Part shown: one piece after another, positions 1 to 7,918 of the stretch
Position numbering within the stretch: position 1 is the first letter of the stretch
How the letters are laid out: the number at the start of each line of letters is the position of its first letter
DNA from: an uncultured Pseudomonadales bacterium
GTDB taxonomy: Bacteria > Pseudomonadota > Gammaproteobacteria > Pseudomonadales > Azotimanducaceae
Direction: 5' to 3'
DNA: 64,000 nt
Assembly: GCA_937921865.1 (NCBI GenBank)
Contig: CAKZWF010000045.1
Location: 16,069 to 80,068 of the forward strand
Translations under genes and position numbers: made by a program
The notes under the pieces: generated by a model
Seen by the model: only the letters and a program-made list of their open reading frames with translations
What the model was told of the DNA's origin: nothing
The model's database searches: none

Positions 1-77
1 CCGACCAGACCAAAGGTTACGGGGATCTGGAACGTGCCGACACGCTGATTCCAAGCTGGGTCATCATCGAGTTCTAA
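1..77 (+). CDS. DUF2782 family protein, C-terminal fragment (cut by window edge)
   Basis: The only open frame entering from the left edge encodes the last 24 residues of a protein ending IPSWVIIEF and stops with TAA at 75-77. An ending of the form IPQWVI(F)x is typical of the small secreted DUF2782 proteins that sit directly upstream of thrB and downstream of polA in Pseudomonas-like genomes. The following thrB start lies 1 nt after this stop, so the two are probably co-translated. Function of the family is unknown. The identification rests on a short tail plus synteny. Confidence 0.6.
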   Translation, partial: DQTKGYGDLERADTLIPSWVIIEF

Positions 78-78
78 C

Positions 79-1059
79 GTGAATGCCATCACCCAGCTCG
101 ACATTCTGGATCTGGAAGACACCATAGCCCGCTATGGTGTTGGCGAGCTGGTGCGCTACTGGCCTGCAGCCAACGGTATTGAGAACAGTAACTATTTCAT
201 ACGCACGGTAGCCGACGGCCGCGAACACGAATATGTGCTCACCATTGTAGAGCAACCGTCAAATTCCGGGGGTGCGTACGTTCCCTTGTTGGATCTATGC
301 GTCGAAGTCGGACTGCCGGTTGCCAGAGTCATAAAAACCCTCGACGGCGACCCCTATCAAAGCTATGCGGGCAAATCGATATTGCTGTCCCAGCGACTGC
401 CAGGTCAGCATGTTTACAATCCAACCCAATCTCAGATTTGTGCCCTCGGACGCTTCCTTGGCCGACTGCACATTGCCACCGGGTCCTGGGATCATCCTGT
501 TCCACCTTATCCGCGTGACGCCAGCTGGCTGGAACACCACGCTGCTCTGGCCAGCGGCTACCTGCCATTTCAATCGGCCAATCTGCTGAACAGCTGTGTC
601 CGGGAAGTCACATCGCTGCTGAAAAGAAATGACACGCAATCTTTACCCAGGGGTGTAATTCACGGCGATCTGTTTCGCGACAATGTGCTGTTCAACAGCC
701 GGGGTTTAACCGGAGTTCTGGACTTCCATCATGCCGCTGAAGGTTATCTTATTTACGACCTGGCGGTTGCCGCGAACGACTGGTGTACGGATGCTTCGGG
801 TCAGCTCGACCCGGAACTGACTCTTACCCTGCTGCGTACGTATCATCGATTACGTCGACTCACGCCCACCGAGCTGCAGCTGTTGCCTGCGTTCATGCTC
901 TACGCTGCTCTGGCCTTCTGGCTGTCTCGACTGGTGGTTTCCATCCACCCGACCTCAGATGGTGAAGTGCGCTGTAACAACCCGGAAGAGTTTCAGCGCA
1001 TCGTCGAGCAGCATGCGGCCCACTTCCTGTATATCGACGAGCGCCTGCTGCTCGATTGA
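79..1059 (+). CDS. thrB: Homoserine kinase, APH-fold type (ThrB/HSK-II)
   Basis: A 326-residue protein of the aminoglycoside-phosphotransferase fold. It would phosphorylate L-homoserine to O-phosphohomoserine in cytosolic threonine synthesis. The kinase catalytic loop HGDLFRDN lies near residues 195-202, and the metal-binding LDF motif of this fold follows near residue 214. The length matches the non-GHMP homoserine kinases of Pseudomonas. It starts with GTG one base after the DUF2782 stop, an arrangement known from polA-linked thrB loci. It converges with egtD, with 1 nt between the stops. An aminoglycoside or other small-molecule kinase of the same fold is the alternative, but synteny favours ThrB. 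Confidence 0.88.
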   Translation: MNAITQLDILDLEDTIARYGVGELVRYWPAANGIENSNYFIRTVADGREHEYVLTIVEQPSNSGGAYVPLLDLCVEVGLPVARVIKTLDGDPYQSYAGKSILLSQRLPGQHVYNPTQSQICALGRFLGRLHIATGSWDHPVPPYPRDASWLEHHAALASGYLPFQSANLLNSCVREVTSLLKRNDTQSLPRGVIHGDLFRDNVLFNSRGLTGVLDFHHAAEGYLIYDLAVAANDWCTDASGQLDPELTLTLLRTYHRLRRLTPTELQLLPAFMLYAALAFWLSRLVVSIHPTSDGEVRCNNPEEFQRIVEQHAAHFLYIDERLLLD

Positions 1060-1060
1060 T

Positions 1061-2062
1061 CTAGTCGGACACCACCTCAAGCAGAAAAACCGAAAACCAG
1101 TCATTCGGATCCGACCAGTGCGACACCTGCCTGAATCCTCCACGTCTGGCAATCTCTGCGAACTCCTCAGGGGCATACTTGTAGGAGCTTTCCGTATGCA
1201 CCCGCTCGCCTTCGCTGAACCGGATCCGCGCTCCGTTGGCCTCAACCTCATGGGCTTCAACCGCTTCCAGGAACATCCGGATGCAACCGGTTTCGGCATC
1301 ATAGTCCGCACGATGAACAAACTTTTCCGGCGCCAGGTCAACGCCAAGCAACTCACCAAGATGCTTCATCATGTTGAGATTGAATTCGGCGGTCACGCCG
1401 GCGCTGTCGTTGTAGGCAGCTTCCAGGATTGCCGAATCCTTCTTCCGATCAACGCCGACTATCAGACGGCTGCCGGTGCCAAGGGTCCGGGCTACATTGG
1501 ACAGAAACTCAACCGCCTGGTCTGGTGAAAAGTTGCCGATGCTCGAACCGGGAAAGAAGCCAACTTTATTGAGCTGCGCTACCGGTTCAGGAAGTTCAAA
1601 GCGCCGGGTGATATCAGCGCAGGTCGGGTAGATGTGCAGATTGGGGTAGTCGCGGTGCAGTTCACGGGCATTGTGTTGCATGTGGCTCAACGAAATATCC
1701 ACCGGCACGTAGGCAAGCGGAGCAACCGTTTCGAGCAGCTGACGGATTTTTTTACTGGAACCGCTGCCATATTCTACCAGCGCGCAGTCTGCGCCTATCG
1801 CTGCGCGAAGTTCGTCAGCCAGCGTATCGAACAGCGCCATCTCAGTGCGCGTCAGATAGTACTCGGGCAATTGGGTGATTGCTTCAAACAACTCAGATCC
1901 GCGCTGGTCATAGAAATATCTGGCAGACACTGATTTTTCACTGGCACCCAGCGAGCGCAGCAGCTCTTCGGTTACATCAGCCGTCTGGGGCTGTCGATCG
2001 AACAGCTCTAAATCTCCGCGGCTTAACTTATTGTCAACTCTTGAACCTTCCGTGGTAGCGAT
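1061..2062 (-). CDS. egtD: L-histidine N-alpha-methyltransferase EgtD (non-canonical start)
   Basis: Trimethylates the alpha-amino group of histidine with S-adenosylmethionine to make hercynine, the first step of ergothioneine synthesis. The SAM-binding motif EYGSGSS lies near residues 97-103 in the numbering used here. The conserved region starts around SARYFYDQRGSELFE. The open frame continues upstream into egtB, but its only ATG/GTG/TTG there, at 2242, would overlap egtB by 131 bp and add an atypical leader. A strong Shine-Dalgarno AAGGAG (2074-2069) lies 6 nt before an in-frame ATC at 2062, giving 333 residues beginning MATTEGS, close to the family length. CTG at 2089 (342 residues) is the alternative. 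The function is secure and the start is not. Confidence 0.85.
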   Translation of the reverse strand: MATTEGSRVDNKLSRGDLELFDRQPQTADVTEELLRSLGASEKSVSARYFYDQRGSELFEAITQLPEYYLTRTEMALFDTLADELRAAIGADCALVEYGSGSSKKIRQLLETVAPLAYVPVDISLSHMQHNARELHRDYPNLHIYPTCADITRRFELPEPVAQLNKVGFFPGSSIGNFSPDQAVEFLSNVARTLGTGSRLIVGVDRKKDSAILEAAYNDSAGVTAEFNLNMMKHLGELLGVDLAPEKFVHRADYDAETGCIRMFLEAVEAHEVEANGARIRFSEGERVHTESSYKYAPEEFAEIARRGGFRQVSHWSDPNDWFSVFLLEVVSD

Positions 2063-2111
2063 AGTCGTCTCCTTGTCTGGCGTAGTCAGTCCGCGCTCGT
2101 ACTGAGACCGA

Positions 2112-3377
2112 TCATTCCGTGTCCAGATCTCTGGCAAGCCGGATGCCGCTGAACTGCCAGCGATCCGGGGGATAAAAGAAATTCCGATAGCTCGAGCGAA
2201 TATGATCTGCTGGTGTCGCGCACGAACCACCCTTGAGCACACGCTGGTTGCTCATGAATTTACCGTTGTACTCACCGATCGCTCCTGCCGCGGGCCGGAA
2301 GCCGGGATATGGACCATAGGCGCTGACCGTCCACTCCCAGACATCACCGAACATCTGCTGTAAGCCTGGTGCTTCAAGCCCAGGTTGCGGATGCAGGCTG
2401 CCTGCATCGACAAAATTGCCAGCAGCGGTTTCGATTCCAACGCTGGCACTTTCCCATTCAGCTTCCGTCGGCAGGCGCTCGCCACGCCACCGCGCAAACG
2501 CGTCGGCCTCATAGAAACTCACGTGGCACACCGGATCAGCGGCACGCAGCGGCTGCAGACCACGCAGCGTGTATTCAAACCACTGGCCATCCCGTTGGTG
2601 CCAGTACAAGGGCGCGCAAATCTCGGGGTGCTGCTGCAGCCAGCTCCAGCCGTCACTCAGCCACAGGCCGGGAGTCTGATAGCCTGCGTCGGCAATGAAT
2701 TGCTGATACTCGGCGTTGCTGACCACTCGGTTGGCCAGCGCATAAGGCGCCAGGAAGACTCGGTGCTGGGGCAGCTCATTGTCAAAGCAGAACCCATTGT
2801 CCTGGGCGCCGATGTTGACCAGACCTCCGGCAAATTCGCGGTAGCTCATTGGCTGTTCTGCGCCGGATCTGGAATGACTGACACTCAGACGATCTGCGTC
2901 GTGTTTGCTCTGATCCAGATACGCTGGAAACAGCGGATTGTTGCCAAAGTTGTATTTAATGTCCGTCAGCAGCAATTCCTGGTGTTGCTGCTCATGATTC
3001 AATCCCAGCACAATCTTTTCGCGGAGACTCTTTTCATTGTTATTAAGTAGCCCATGCATCTGCTCGTCGACGTGACGCCGATAGGCGAGCACCTCGGCAA
3101 CGGTAGGACGCGATAGAAAACCACGGTCGGTGCGCGGGTAGGGCTGGCCGATACCGTTGTAGTAGGAGTTGAACAGGTATTCGAACTGCTCGTGAAAAAC
3201 GGTGTAGTCGGGCAGGGTGGCCTTGAGCAGGAAGGTTTCAAAAAACCAGCTGGTATGGGCCAGGTGCCACTTCGGAGGGCTGGCATCAGCCATTGGCTGA
3301 ATCCCATAGTCTTCAGTTTCTAAAGACGCACAAAGACCTTCGCTCTGCGAGCGAATCTGCTGGTAACGCTGCCTCAG
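2112..3377 (-). CDS. egtB: Ergothioneine biosynthesis sulfoxide synthase EgtB (start uncertain)
   Basis: Non-heme iron enzyme that joins a cysteine-type thiol to hercynine using oxygen. It has an N-terminal DinB-like helical domain with the iron-ligand motif HX3HXE (NHEQQHQE) and an earlier WHLAH histidine, followed by an FGE-sulfatase domain ending in WQFSGIRLA. The first ATG (3293) would begin at MADASPPKWHLAHT and remove the conserved first helix. In-frame codons upstream read YQQIRSQSEGLCASLE and EDYGIQP, typical of EgtB N-termini, up to a stop at 3431. No ATG, GTG or TTG lies in between. CTG at 3377 (421 residues, used here) or ATT at 3422 (436 residues, overlapping the sco stop) are the candidates. 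It is followed by egtD. Confidence 0.85.
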   Translation of the reverse strand: MRQRYQQIRSQSEGLCASLETEDYGIQPMADASPPKWHLAHTSWFFETFLLKATLPDYTVFHEQFEYLFNSYYNGIGQPYPRTDRGFLSRPTVAEVLAYRRHVDEQMHGLLNNNEKSLREKIVLGLNHEQQHQELLLTDIKYNFGNNPLFPAYLDQSKHDADRLSVSHSRSGAEQPMSYREFAGGLVNIGAQDNGFCFDNELPQHRVFLAPYALANRVVSNAEYQQFIADAGYQTPGLWLSDGWSWLQQHPEICAPLYWHQRDGQWFEYTLRGLQPLRAADPVCHVSFYEADAFARWRGERLPTEAEWESASVGIETAAGNFVDAGSLHPQPGLEAPGLQQMFGDVWEWTVSAYGPYPGFRPAAGAIGEYNGKFMSNQRVLKGGSCATPADHIRSSYRNFFYPPDRWQFSGIRLARDLDTE

Positions 3378-3414
3378 ATCCGGTGTGGAATCGAGGCTGT
3401 CAAAGCGGCTGGGA

Positions 3415-4074
3415 TCAGAAATTACTGGCTAACGTTTGCAATGCAGACACTATGGTATCAGCTTGCTGTGGATATTTTATGAAGCCGTGGTAGTGACCGC
3501 GAGGATTGATGATAACGATGTTAGCGGTGTGATCCACGGTATAGCCGTTTGGATCTGCTTCACCATCCGCGCCAGCAAGCGGCACCTTGGCGAAGGCGAC
3601 GTTCACAGCCGTTGCCAGTTCCGCCACTCCGGCAACGCTACCACGCACACCGGTGAAGGAGTCAGAAAAGGCGTGTGTATAGCGCGCCAGCAGTTCCGGG
3701 GTATCGCGCTCCGGATCAACGCTGACCCGGACACCGCGGAACGCATCCGCCAGTGGCTCATCGAGTTCTTCGAGACGCGTCTGTGCCTGTCCCATCACCG
3801 CCATGGTGGTCGGACAGATATCAGGGCAATTGGTGAAGCCAAAGAATATGAAGGTCCAGCCACCCTGGAGCGATGCGTTGTCAAAGACTTCGGCGTCGGC
3901 GGTCTCCAGTACAAATGATGGCAGCTCACGGGGCACTGGCAGCAGCAGCACACCTCGAGTGCGCAGTTCTTCCTCACTCAGCATCGGTGTTCGAGTGACG
4001 CTGTAAACAAACAGGCCTACTACCAGGGCCACAAAGCCAAGACAGAGGCCGAGGGTAACGTGCAGAGGTTTCAT
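3415..4074 (-). CDS. SCO1/SenC copper chaperone for cytochrome oxidase
   Basis: A 219-residue membrane-anchored thioredoxin-fold protein that delivers copper to, or reduces, the CuA site of cytochrome oxidase subunit II in the periplasm. One N-terminal membrane helix spans about residues 7-26. The copper-binding CPDIC motif gives Cys83 and Cys87, and the third ligand is His182 in YTVDHTAN. It lies 55 nt after cyoE in the oxidase assembly cluster and is followed without a real gap by egtB. All key residues are present. Confidence 0.93.
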   Translation of the reverse strand: MKPLHVTLGLCLGFVALVVGLFVYSVTRTPMLSEEELRTRGVLLLPVPRELPSFVLETADAEVFDNASLQGGWTFIFFGFTNCPDICPTTMAVMGQAQTRLEELDEPLADAFRGVRVSVDPERDTPELLARYTHAFSDSFTGVRGSVAGVAELATAVNVAFAKVPLAGADGEADPNGYTVDHTANIVIINPRGHYHGFIKYPQQADTIVSALQTLASNF

Positions 4075-4129
4075 GTTCTCGCCTGTGTGGAGGAGTGATT
4101 AGATTCCGAACTGAGCAGAAATTTCCGGC

Positions 4130-5041
4130 TCAGCGACCCAGCACTCCGATGTTGTTTACCACCAGATAGTGATCGACGACCAGCACCACAAACAGCACCA
4201 TCAGATAGACGATCGAGTAACGGAATGTTTCGATGGGTGCCCGTGGATTTTTCGCCCGCATCAGCTCGATGGCCCAGTAGAGAAATCCTGCACCAAGCGC
4301 CAGCGCACCCGCCAGATAGAGCAACCCGCTCATGCCAATCACAAACGGCAACAGGCTGCCGGCGATCAGGATCAAGGTGTAGTAGAGGATGTGCAGACGA
4401 GTGTAGGCGTCGCCATGGGTTACCGGCAGCATGGGTACGTCTACCGAGGCGTATTCGTCTTTTCTGTCCAGCGCCAGGGCCCAGAAGTGTGGTGGTGTCC
4501 AGGCAAAAATAATCAGCACCAGCAGCAATCCCCCCGGATCTACGCTGTTGCTGATGGCCGTCCACCCGAACAGCGGTGGTGCGGCACCAAACAGCCCGCC
4601 AATGACAATATTCTGGGGTGTGGCACGCTTTAAAAACAGCGTGTAGATCAGACCGTAGCCCACCCAGCTGGCAAGGTTCAACCAGGCGGTCAGCGGGTTA
4701 ACCAGAAAATACAGGACGACCATACCGGTGATACCGGTAAGCGCTGAAAAGATCAGCCCTTGTCGGAAACCAACCCTCCCGGTGGCCACCGGGCGTGCCC
4801 GGGTCCGCGCCATTCGGGCATCAATTTCCGCGTCGGCAATGTGATTGACCACCGCCGCACTGCCCGCTACCAGGGCAATACCAATCAGCCCGAACACCAG
4901 CTTATCCAGCGGGACCATGCCCGGCACAGCCAGGAACATGCCAACCAGCGCGCACAGCAGCATCAACAACACCACGCGCGGCTTGGTCATCTCAAGATAG
5001 TCGCGCCAGCTGGCGCTCTGGGTGGCAGTCAGTGTGGTCAA
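4130..5041 (-). CDS. cyoE: Protoheme IX farnesyltransferase (heme O synthase)
   Basis: A polytopic UbiA-fold membrane enzyme of 303 residues that adds a farnesyl group to heme B to give heme O for the oxidase. The Asp-rich prenyl-binding motif NHIADAEID with the following RARPVATG lies around residues 66-90, and TRLHILYYT is in the C-terminal half. It is also called ctaB. It sits in the oxidase assembly cluster between a small membrane protein and sco. The heme A synthase gene that usually precedes it is missing here (70 bp gap only). Confidence 0.95.
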   Translation of the reverse strand: MTTLTATQSASWRDYLEMTKPRVVLLMLLCALVGMFLAVPGMVPLDKLVFGLIGIALVAGSAAVVNHIADAEIDARMARTRARPVATGRVGFRQGLIFSALTGITGMVVLYFLVNPLTAWLNLASWVGYGLIYTLFLKRATPQNIVIGGLFGAAPPLFGWTAISNSVDPGGLLLVLIIFAWTPPHFWALALDRKDEYASVDVPMLPVTHGDAYTRLHILYYTLILIAGSLLPFVIGMSGLLYLAGALALGAGFLYWAIELMRAKNPRAPIETFRYSIVYLMVLFVVLVVDHYLVVNNIGVLGR

Positions 5042-5111
5042 CGGATCATGCTCGTATCAGCGGGGCGCGGTATATTACTCGAATCTGAGTCTGTCGGCAT
5101 CGTCGTCTCCT

Positions 5112-5693
5112 TCAACCAATCTGAGAGAGCTTCAGGAGTTTTTTGAGGTCGTCGAGGACCGGTTTACCGGCGTCCTGAAGCGGGTAGAAGAAAACCAGAT
5201 TGCCTATCGGATCGACGATATAGATACCTCTCTGCAGTCGCTGGCGCGAGGCTTCAGGTCGAGTGATCAGATGCAGCGCTTTCGGGTACGGCGCGAGATA
5301 GTCATCTGCGGCAATGCTGCCATCACTGACCAGGGCCCGGGATACCCGGGAAGCTTCTTTATTCAGCAGAATGTGCAATTGGCGCGATTGCAGCAACGCG
5401 TGTTCACACTGAGCATCACATAGATTGTCCGCGTTAACCAGCAACCACCACTGGTCGCTCTCACCCAGCGGCGCACCGGCTTCGGTGACCAGACCAAGGT
5501 CTGTGATATGCACCGGGGGGTCCACGAACTCACCGTTATTGGTGGTGCCCCAAACGCCCGAGCCCTGGGTGAAATAGAACAACAGATAGGCACCACCCAG
5601 GGACAGAAACGAAATCCCAAAAATCACCAGCATGGAGCGGCGGTTCTTACGAAGATTGCGCTGCCCGGCCGAATTGTCAGTCTGTTCTACCAT
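5112..5693 (-). CDS. Small thioredoxin-like membrane protein of the cytochrome oxidase assembly cluster
   Basis: A conserved companion of surf1 in Pseudomonas-type oxidase clusters, with no established function. One membrane helix (near residues 20-42) is followed by a periplasmic domain with a CDAQC pair, the CxxxC spacing of SCO-type copper proteins, and a C-terminal YIVDPIGNLVFFYP strand like the thioredoxin-fold end of SCO. No obvious third histidine ligand was seen after the CxxxC. The start is chosen at the ATG giving MVEQTDN (193 residues). Upstream ATGs at 5705 and 5723 would deepen the overlap with surf1. A role in copper or redox handling during oxidase assembly is inference. Confidence 0.75.
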   Translation of the reverse strand: MVEQTDNSAGQRNLRKNRRSMLVIFGISFLSLGGAYLLFYFTQGSGVWGTTNNGEFVDPPVHITDLGLVTEAGAPLGESDQWWLLVNADNLCDAQCEHALLQSRQLHILLNKEASRVSRALVSDGSIAADDYLAPYPKALHLITRPEASRQRLQRGIYIVDPIGNLVFFYPLQDAGKPVLDDLKKLLKLSQIG

Positions 5694-6432
5694 TACCTCT
5701 ACCATCACCAGATCCCGTTGCACGCTCCCGGCGCGCGGTCATTGTAAATCCATAAAGCACAAAACCCACCACCAACACACCAGCCAGCAGAAACCATTGC
5801 ACCGCATAACCGGTGTGCTTTTCATGGCTCACGGGAATCAGCAGCGGCGCAGCTTCAAGCACACCCGGCTGACCCGCTTCCAGGCGCAGCTCCACGGCTT
5901 CGCTGTTAAGCAACGGGCCCAGGGTGTTCACATCCAGCCGCTGGATCCTCTTAGGCCACTCCTGTTCCCAGCGGTCTTCTTCCAGCAGCGGTACCAGCCC
6001 GGTATCCGGCCAGACCACAACAACCAGTTCACAGGGCTGCTCTGACACCTGGATGTCGGGCAATTCATCGCGACGCTCAGGTGCGGCCAGCCAGCCACGA
6101 TTGACCAACCAACTGCGCCCGTCTTGCGCCTGAAAACGGGTAATGACCCAGTATCCGACCCTGCCGGCGCTGACCTGATTGTCCAACAACACCTGCCGGC
6201 TAGAGTCATAGCGCCCACTCAACCGCAGTCGACTGAACGCAGTTGCGGCAGGGTCTGCTGGTGGCAGAACGGGCAGCATGCCCTGCCGTTCGAGATAGCT
6301 AGTCTCATAACGACGCTTTTCGTCCGCCCGATCCAGCTGCCAGTTGCCCAGCCATAACAATATCGGCAGGACCAGCAGGACCAGCAGAACCATCCGGCCA
6401 CCCGGCCGAAATCGCCTTTGATGCTCTGTCAT
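5677..6432 (-). CDS. SURF1 family cytochrome oxidase biogenesis protein
   Basis: A 251-residue protein with an N-terminal membrane helix (about 14-30), the SURF1 signature GNWQLDRADEK right after it, a large periplasmic part containing LLDNQVSAGRVGYWVITRF and WLVNRGW, and a second helix near the C-terminus (VQWFLLAGVLVVGFVLYG). SURF1 proteins assist heme insertion into oxidase subunit I. It overlaps the next gene by about 17 nt, consistent with an operon. The ATG start at 6432 is unambiguous. Confidence 0.92.
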   Translation of the reverse strand: MTEHQRRFRPGGRMVLLVLLVLPILLWLGNWQLDRADEKRRYETSYLERQGMLPVLPPADPAATAFSRLRLSGRYDSSRQVLLDNQVSAGRVGYWVITRFQAQDGRSWLVNRGWLAAPERRDELPDIQVSEQPCELVVVVWPDTGLVPLLEEDRWEQEWPKRIQRLDVNTLGPLLNSEAVELRLEAGQPGVLEAAPLLIPVSHEKHTGYAVQWFLLAGVLVVGFVLYGFTMTARRERATGSGDGRGNGRTD

Positions 6433-6560
6433 CTGAATGCGCCGGGGGCGAAATCAGCAAGTCCATCTGCCACCAGGTACAAATCCCATCCGCGCGGCGA
6501 ATGGGTTAAAGTACTGTTCATTCCTGCCCGCCAGTACCAACCCGATGAGGGGTCTCGAAC

Positions 6561-6854
6561 TTGCTGAAAGTCATCATTGTAATTCTGCTGATTGGCGTCA
6601 TCGTCAGCCTGTTCAGCGGTCTGTTTTTCCTGTTTAAAGACGCCGACAGGACCGACTCTCGACGAACGCTTCATGCGCTTGGGATTCGGGTGACACTCGC
6701 AGCCGCCTTGCTGGCGACGGTATTCTACGGTTTCTACACCGGTCAGCTCAGGCTGGGCACCAATGCTCCCTGGCACCAGGAAGCCGCGCAGACGCAACCT
6801 CGAACACTCTCTGAGCCCGCTGGACCTGGTGAACAGACCAATCCGACGCCCTGA
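6561..6854 (+). CDS. DUF2909 twin-transmembrane protein
   Basis: A 97-residue protein with two membrane helices (about residues 3-25 and 44-61), matching the DUF2909 family found in oxidase clusters of Pseudomonas relatives. It starts with TTG at 6561 behind a good ribosome-binding site (GAGGGG at 6547-6552). It lies on the strand opposite to all other oxidase genes and converges on coxC. The C-terminus is Pro/Gln-rich and low in complexity. Function is unknown. Its position suggests a link to oxidase assembly, which is inference. Confidence 0.75.
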   Translation: MLKVIIVILLIGVIVSLFSGLFFLFKDADRTDSRRTLHALGIRVTLAAALLATVFYGFYTGQLRLGTNAPWHQEAAQTQPRTLSEPAGPGEQTNPTP

Positions 6855-6863
6855 CGGCGTCGG
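6843..6863. terminator. Perfect hairpin between convergent DUF2909 and coxC
   Basis: CCGACGCC (6843-6850) and GGCGTCGG (6856-6863) pair perfectly around a 5-nt loop that holds the DUF2909 stop codon. There is no T-run on either side, so an intrinsic terminator is not proven. The site lies between the two convergent 3' ends. Confidence 0.4.
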
Positions 6864-6882
6864 CCGGCGGGTGTCGTCTAAC

Positions 6883-7797
6883 TCAGAATACGTAGACGAA
6901 GAAGAACAGGCACAGCCAGACCACGTCAACAAAGTGCCAGTACCAGGACGCGGACTCGAAGCCAAAGCAGTCTTCAGGCTTGAAGTGATTTTTAAACGCC
7001 CGGAACAGCATCACCATCAACATGAAGGTACCGAGGGTCACGTGAAAACCGTGAAAACCCGTCAGCAGGAAAAACGTTGAACCATAGATGCCGCTGGAGA
7101 GGGTGAGGCCCAACTCCTGATAAGCGTGAATGTACTCTTCAACCTGAAGGATCAGGAAGGCAATCCCAAGCAAAACCGTCAGACCGAGCCAGCTCAGCAG
7201 TTTGGTTCGCTGCTGATCCTTTATCGCTGTGTGGGCAAAGTGCACGGTGACACTGGAGGTCAGCAGAATGACCGTGTTCCAGAAGGGTAGATAGCCACCC
7301 CAGCTGGCTACTCCTGGAGACGCCATGCTTTCGCCAGGATTCGTGAACACGCTGGGATCAGGATTACTGACTACTGGCCATACCGCTTCGAACTCGGGCC
7401 ACAGGTATTCGCCGGTAATGGCCTTGTCGCCTTCACCACCCAGCCAGCTCAGCACGAAGTGGCGAGCATAGAACAGCGCACCGAAGAATGCGGCGAAAAA
7501 CATCACCTCAGAAAAGATGAACCAGCCCATCCCCCAGACGAAAGAGCGATTCAGCTGAGGACTGTATAGACCCTGCTGGTTTTCTTCGATCACCTTGGCA
7601 AACCAGGCAAACAGAACAACAGCAAGCAACACCAGACCGATCAGCGTCAGGGTGATGTTCGGCTCGTCGCCTGCTTTCAGGTCATTCAACCAGACAGCGC
7701 CGCCGCCCAGCATCAGGAATATGGCCAAAGCCACCCAGACCGGGTACCAGCCGTTTTCCGGCACGTAGTAAGCCGAATGGTCAGTTCCGCTAGACAT
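6883..7797 (-). CDS. coxC: Cytochrome c oxidase subunit III
   Basis: A 304-residue, seven-helix subunit III of the aa3-type cytochrome c oxidase (also ctaE). Typical stretches include RSFVWGMGWFIFSEVMFFAAF and, at the C-terminus, ASWYWHFVDVVWLCLFFFVYVF with its conserved WHFVDVVW. The ATG at 7797 is chosen because it follows AGGGAG at a normal distance and yields MSSGTDHSAYYVPENGWYP, a typical N-terminus. A longer frame from 7887 adds 30 atypical residues. It follows cox11 in the operon. Confidence 0.95.
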   Translation of the reverse strand: MSSGTDHSAYYVPENGWYPVWVALAIFLMLGGGAVWLNDLKAGDEPNITLTLIGLVLLAVVLFAWFAKVIEENQQGLYSPQLNRSFVWGMGWFIFSEVMFFAAFFGALFYARHFVLSWLGGEGDKAITGEYLWPEFEAVWPVVSNPDPSVFTNPGESMASPGVASWGGYLPFWNTVILLTSSVTVHFAHTAIKDQQRTKLLSWLGLTVLLGIAFLILQVEEYIHAYQELGLTLSSGIYGSTFFLLTGFHGFHVTLGTFMLMVMLFRAFKNHFKPEDCFGFESASWYWHFVDVVWLCLFFFVYVF

Positions 7798-7918
7798 GAA
7801 TACTCCCTCTAAACAATGCTTTGCGCATAGCGCGCTTTCAAAATTCTCTCGATCCAGCCAGGCGCCCTCGACACCCGGCCTTGCCACTCACAACCGTGGC
7901 CCATTATCTGCGATGCAG

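Noticed and set aside
2063..2242. Upstream extension of egtD to the ATG-type start at 2242
   Set aside because: It would overlap egtB by 131 bp, adds residues without family resemblance, and lies before the strong AAGGAG site.
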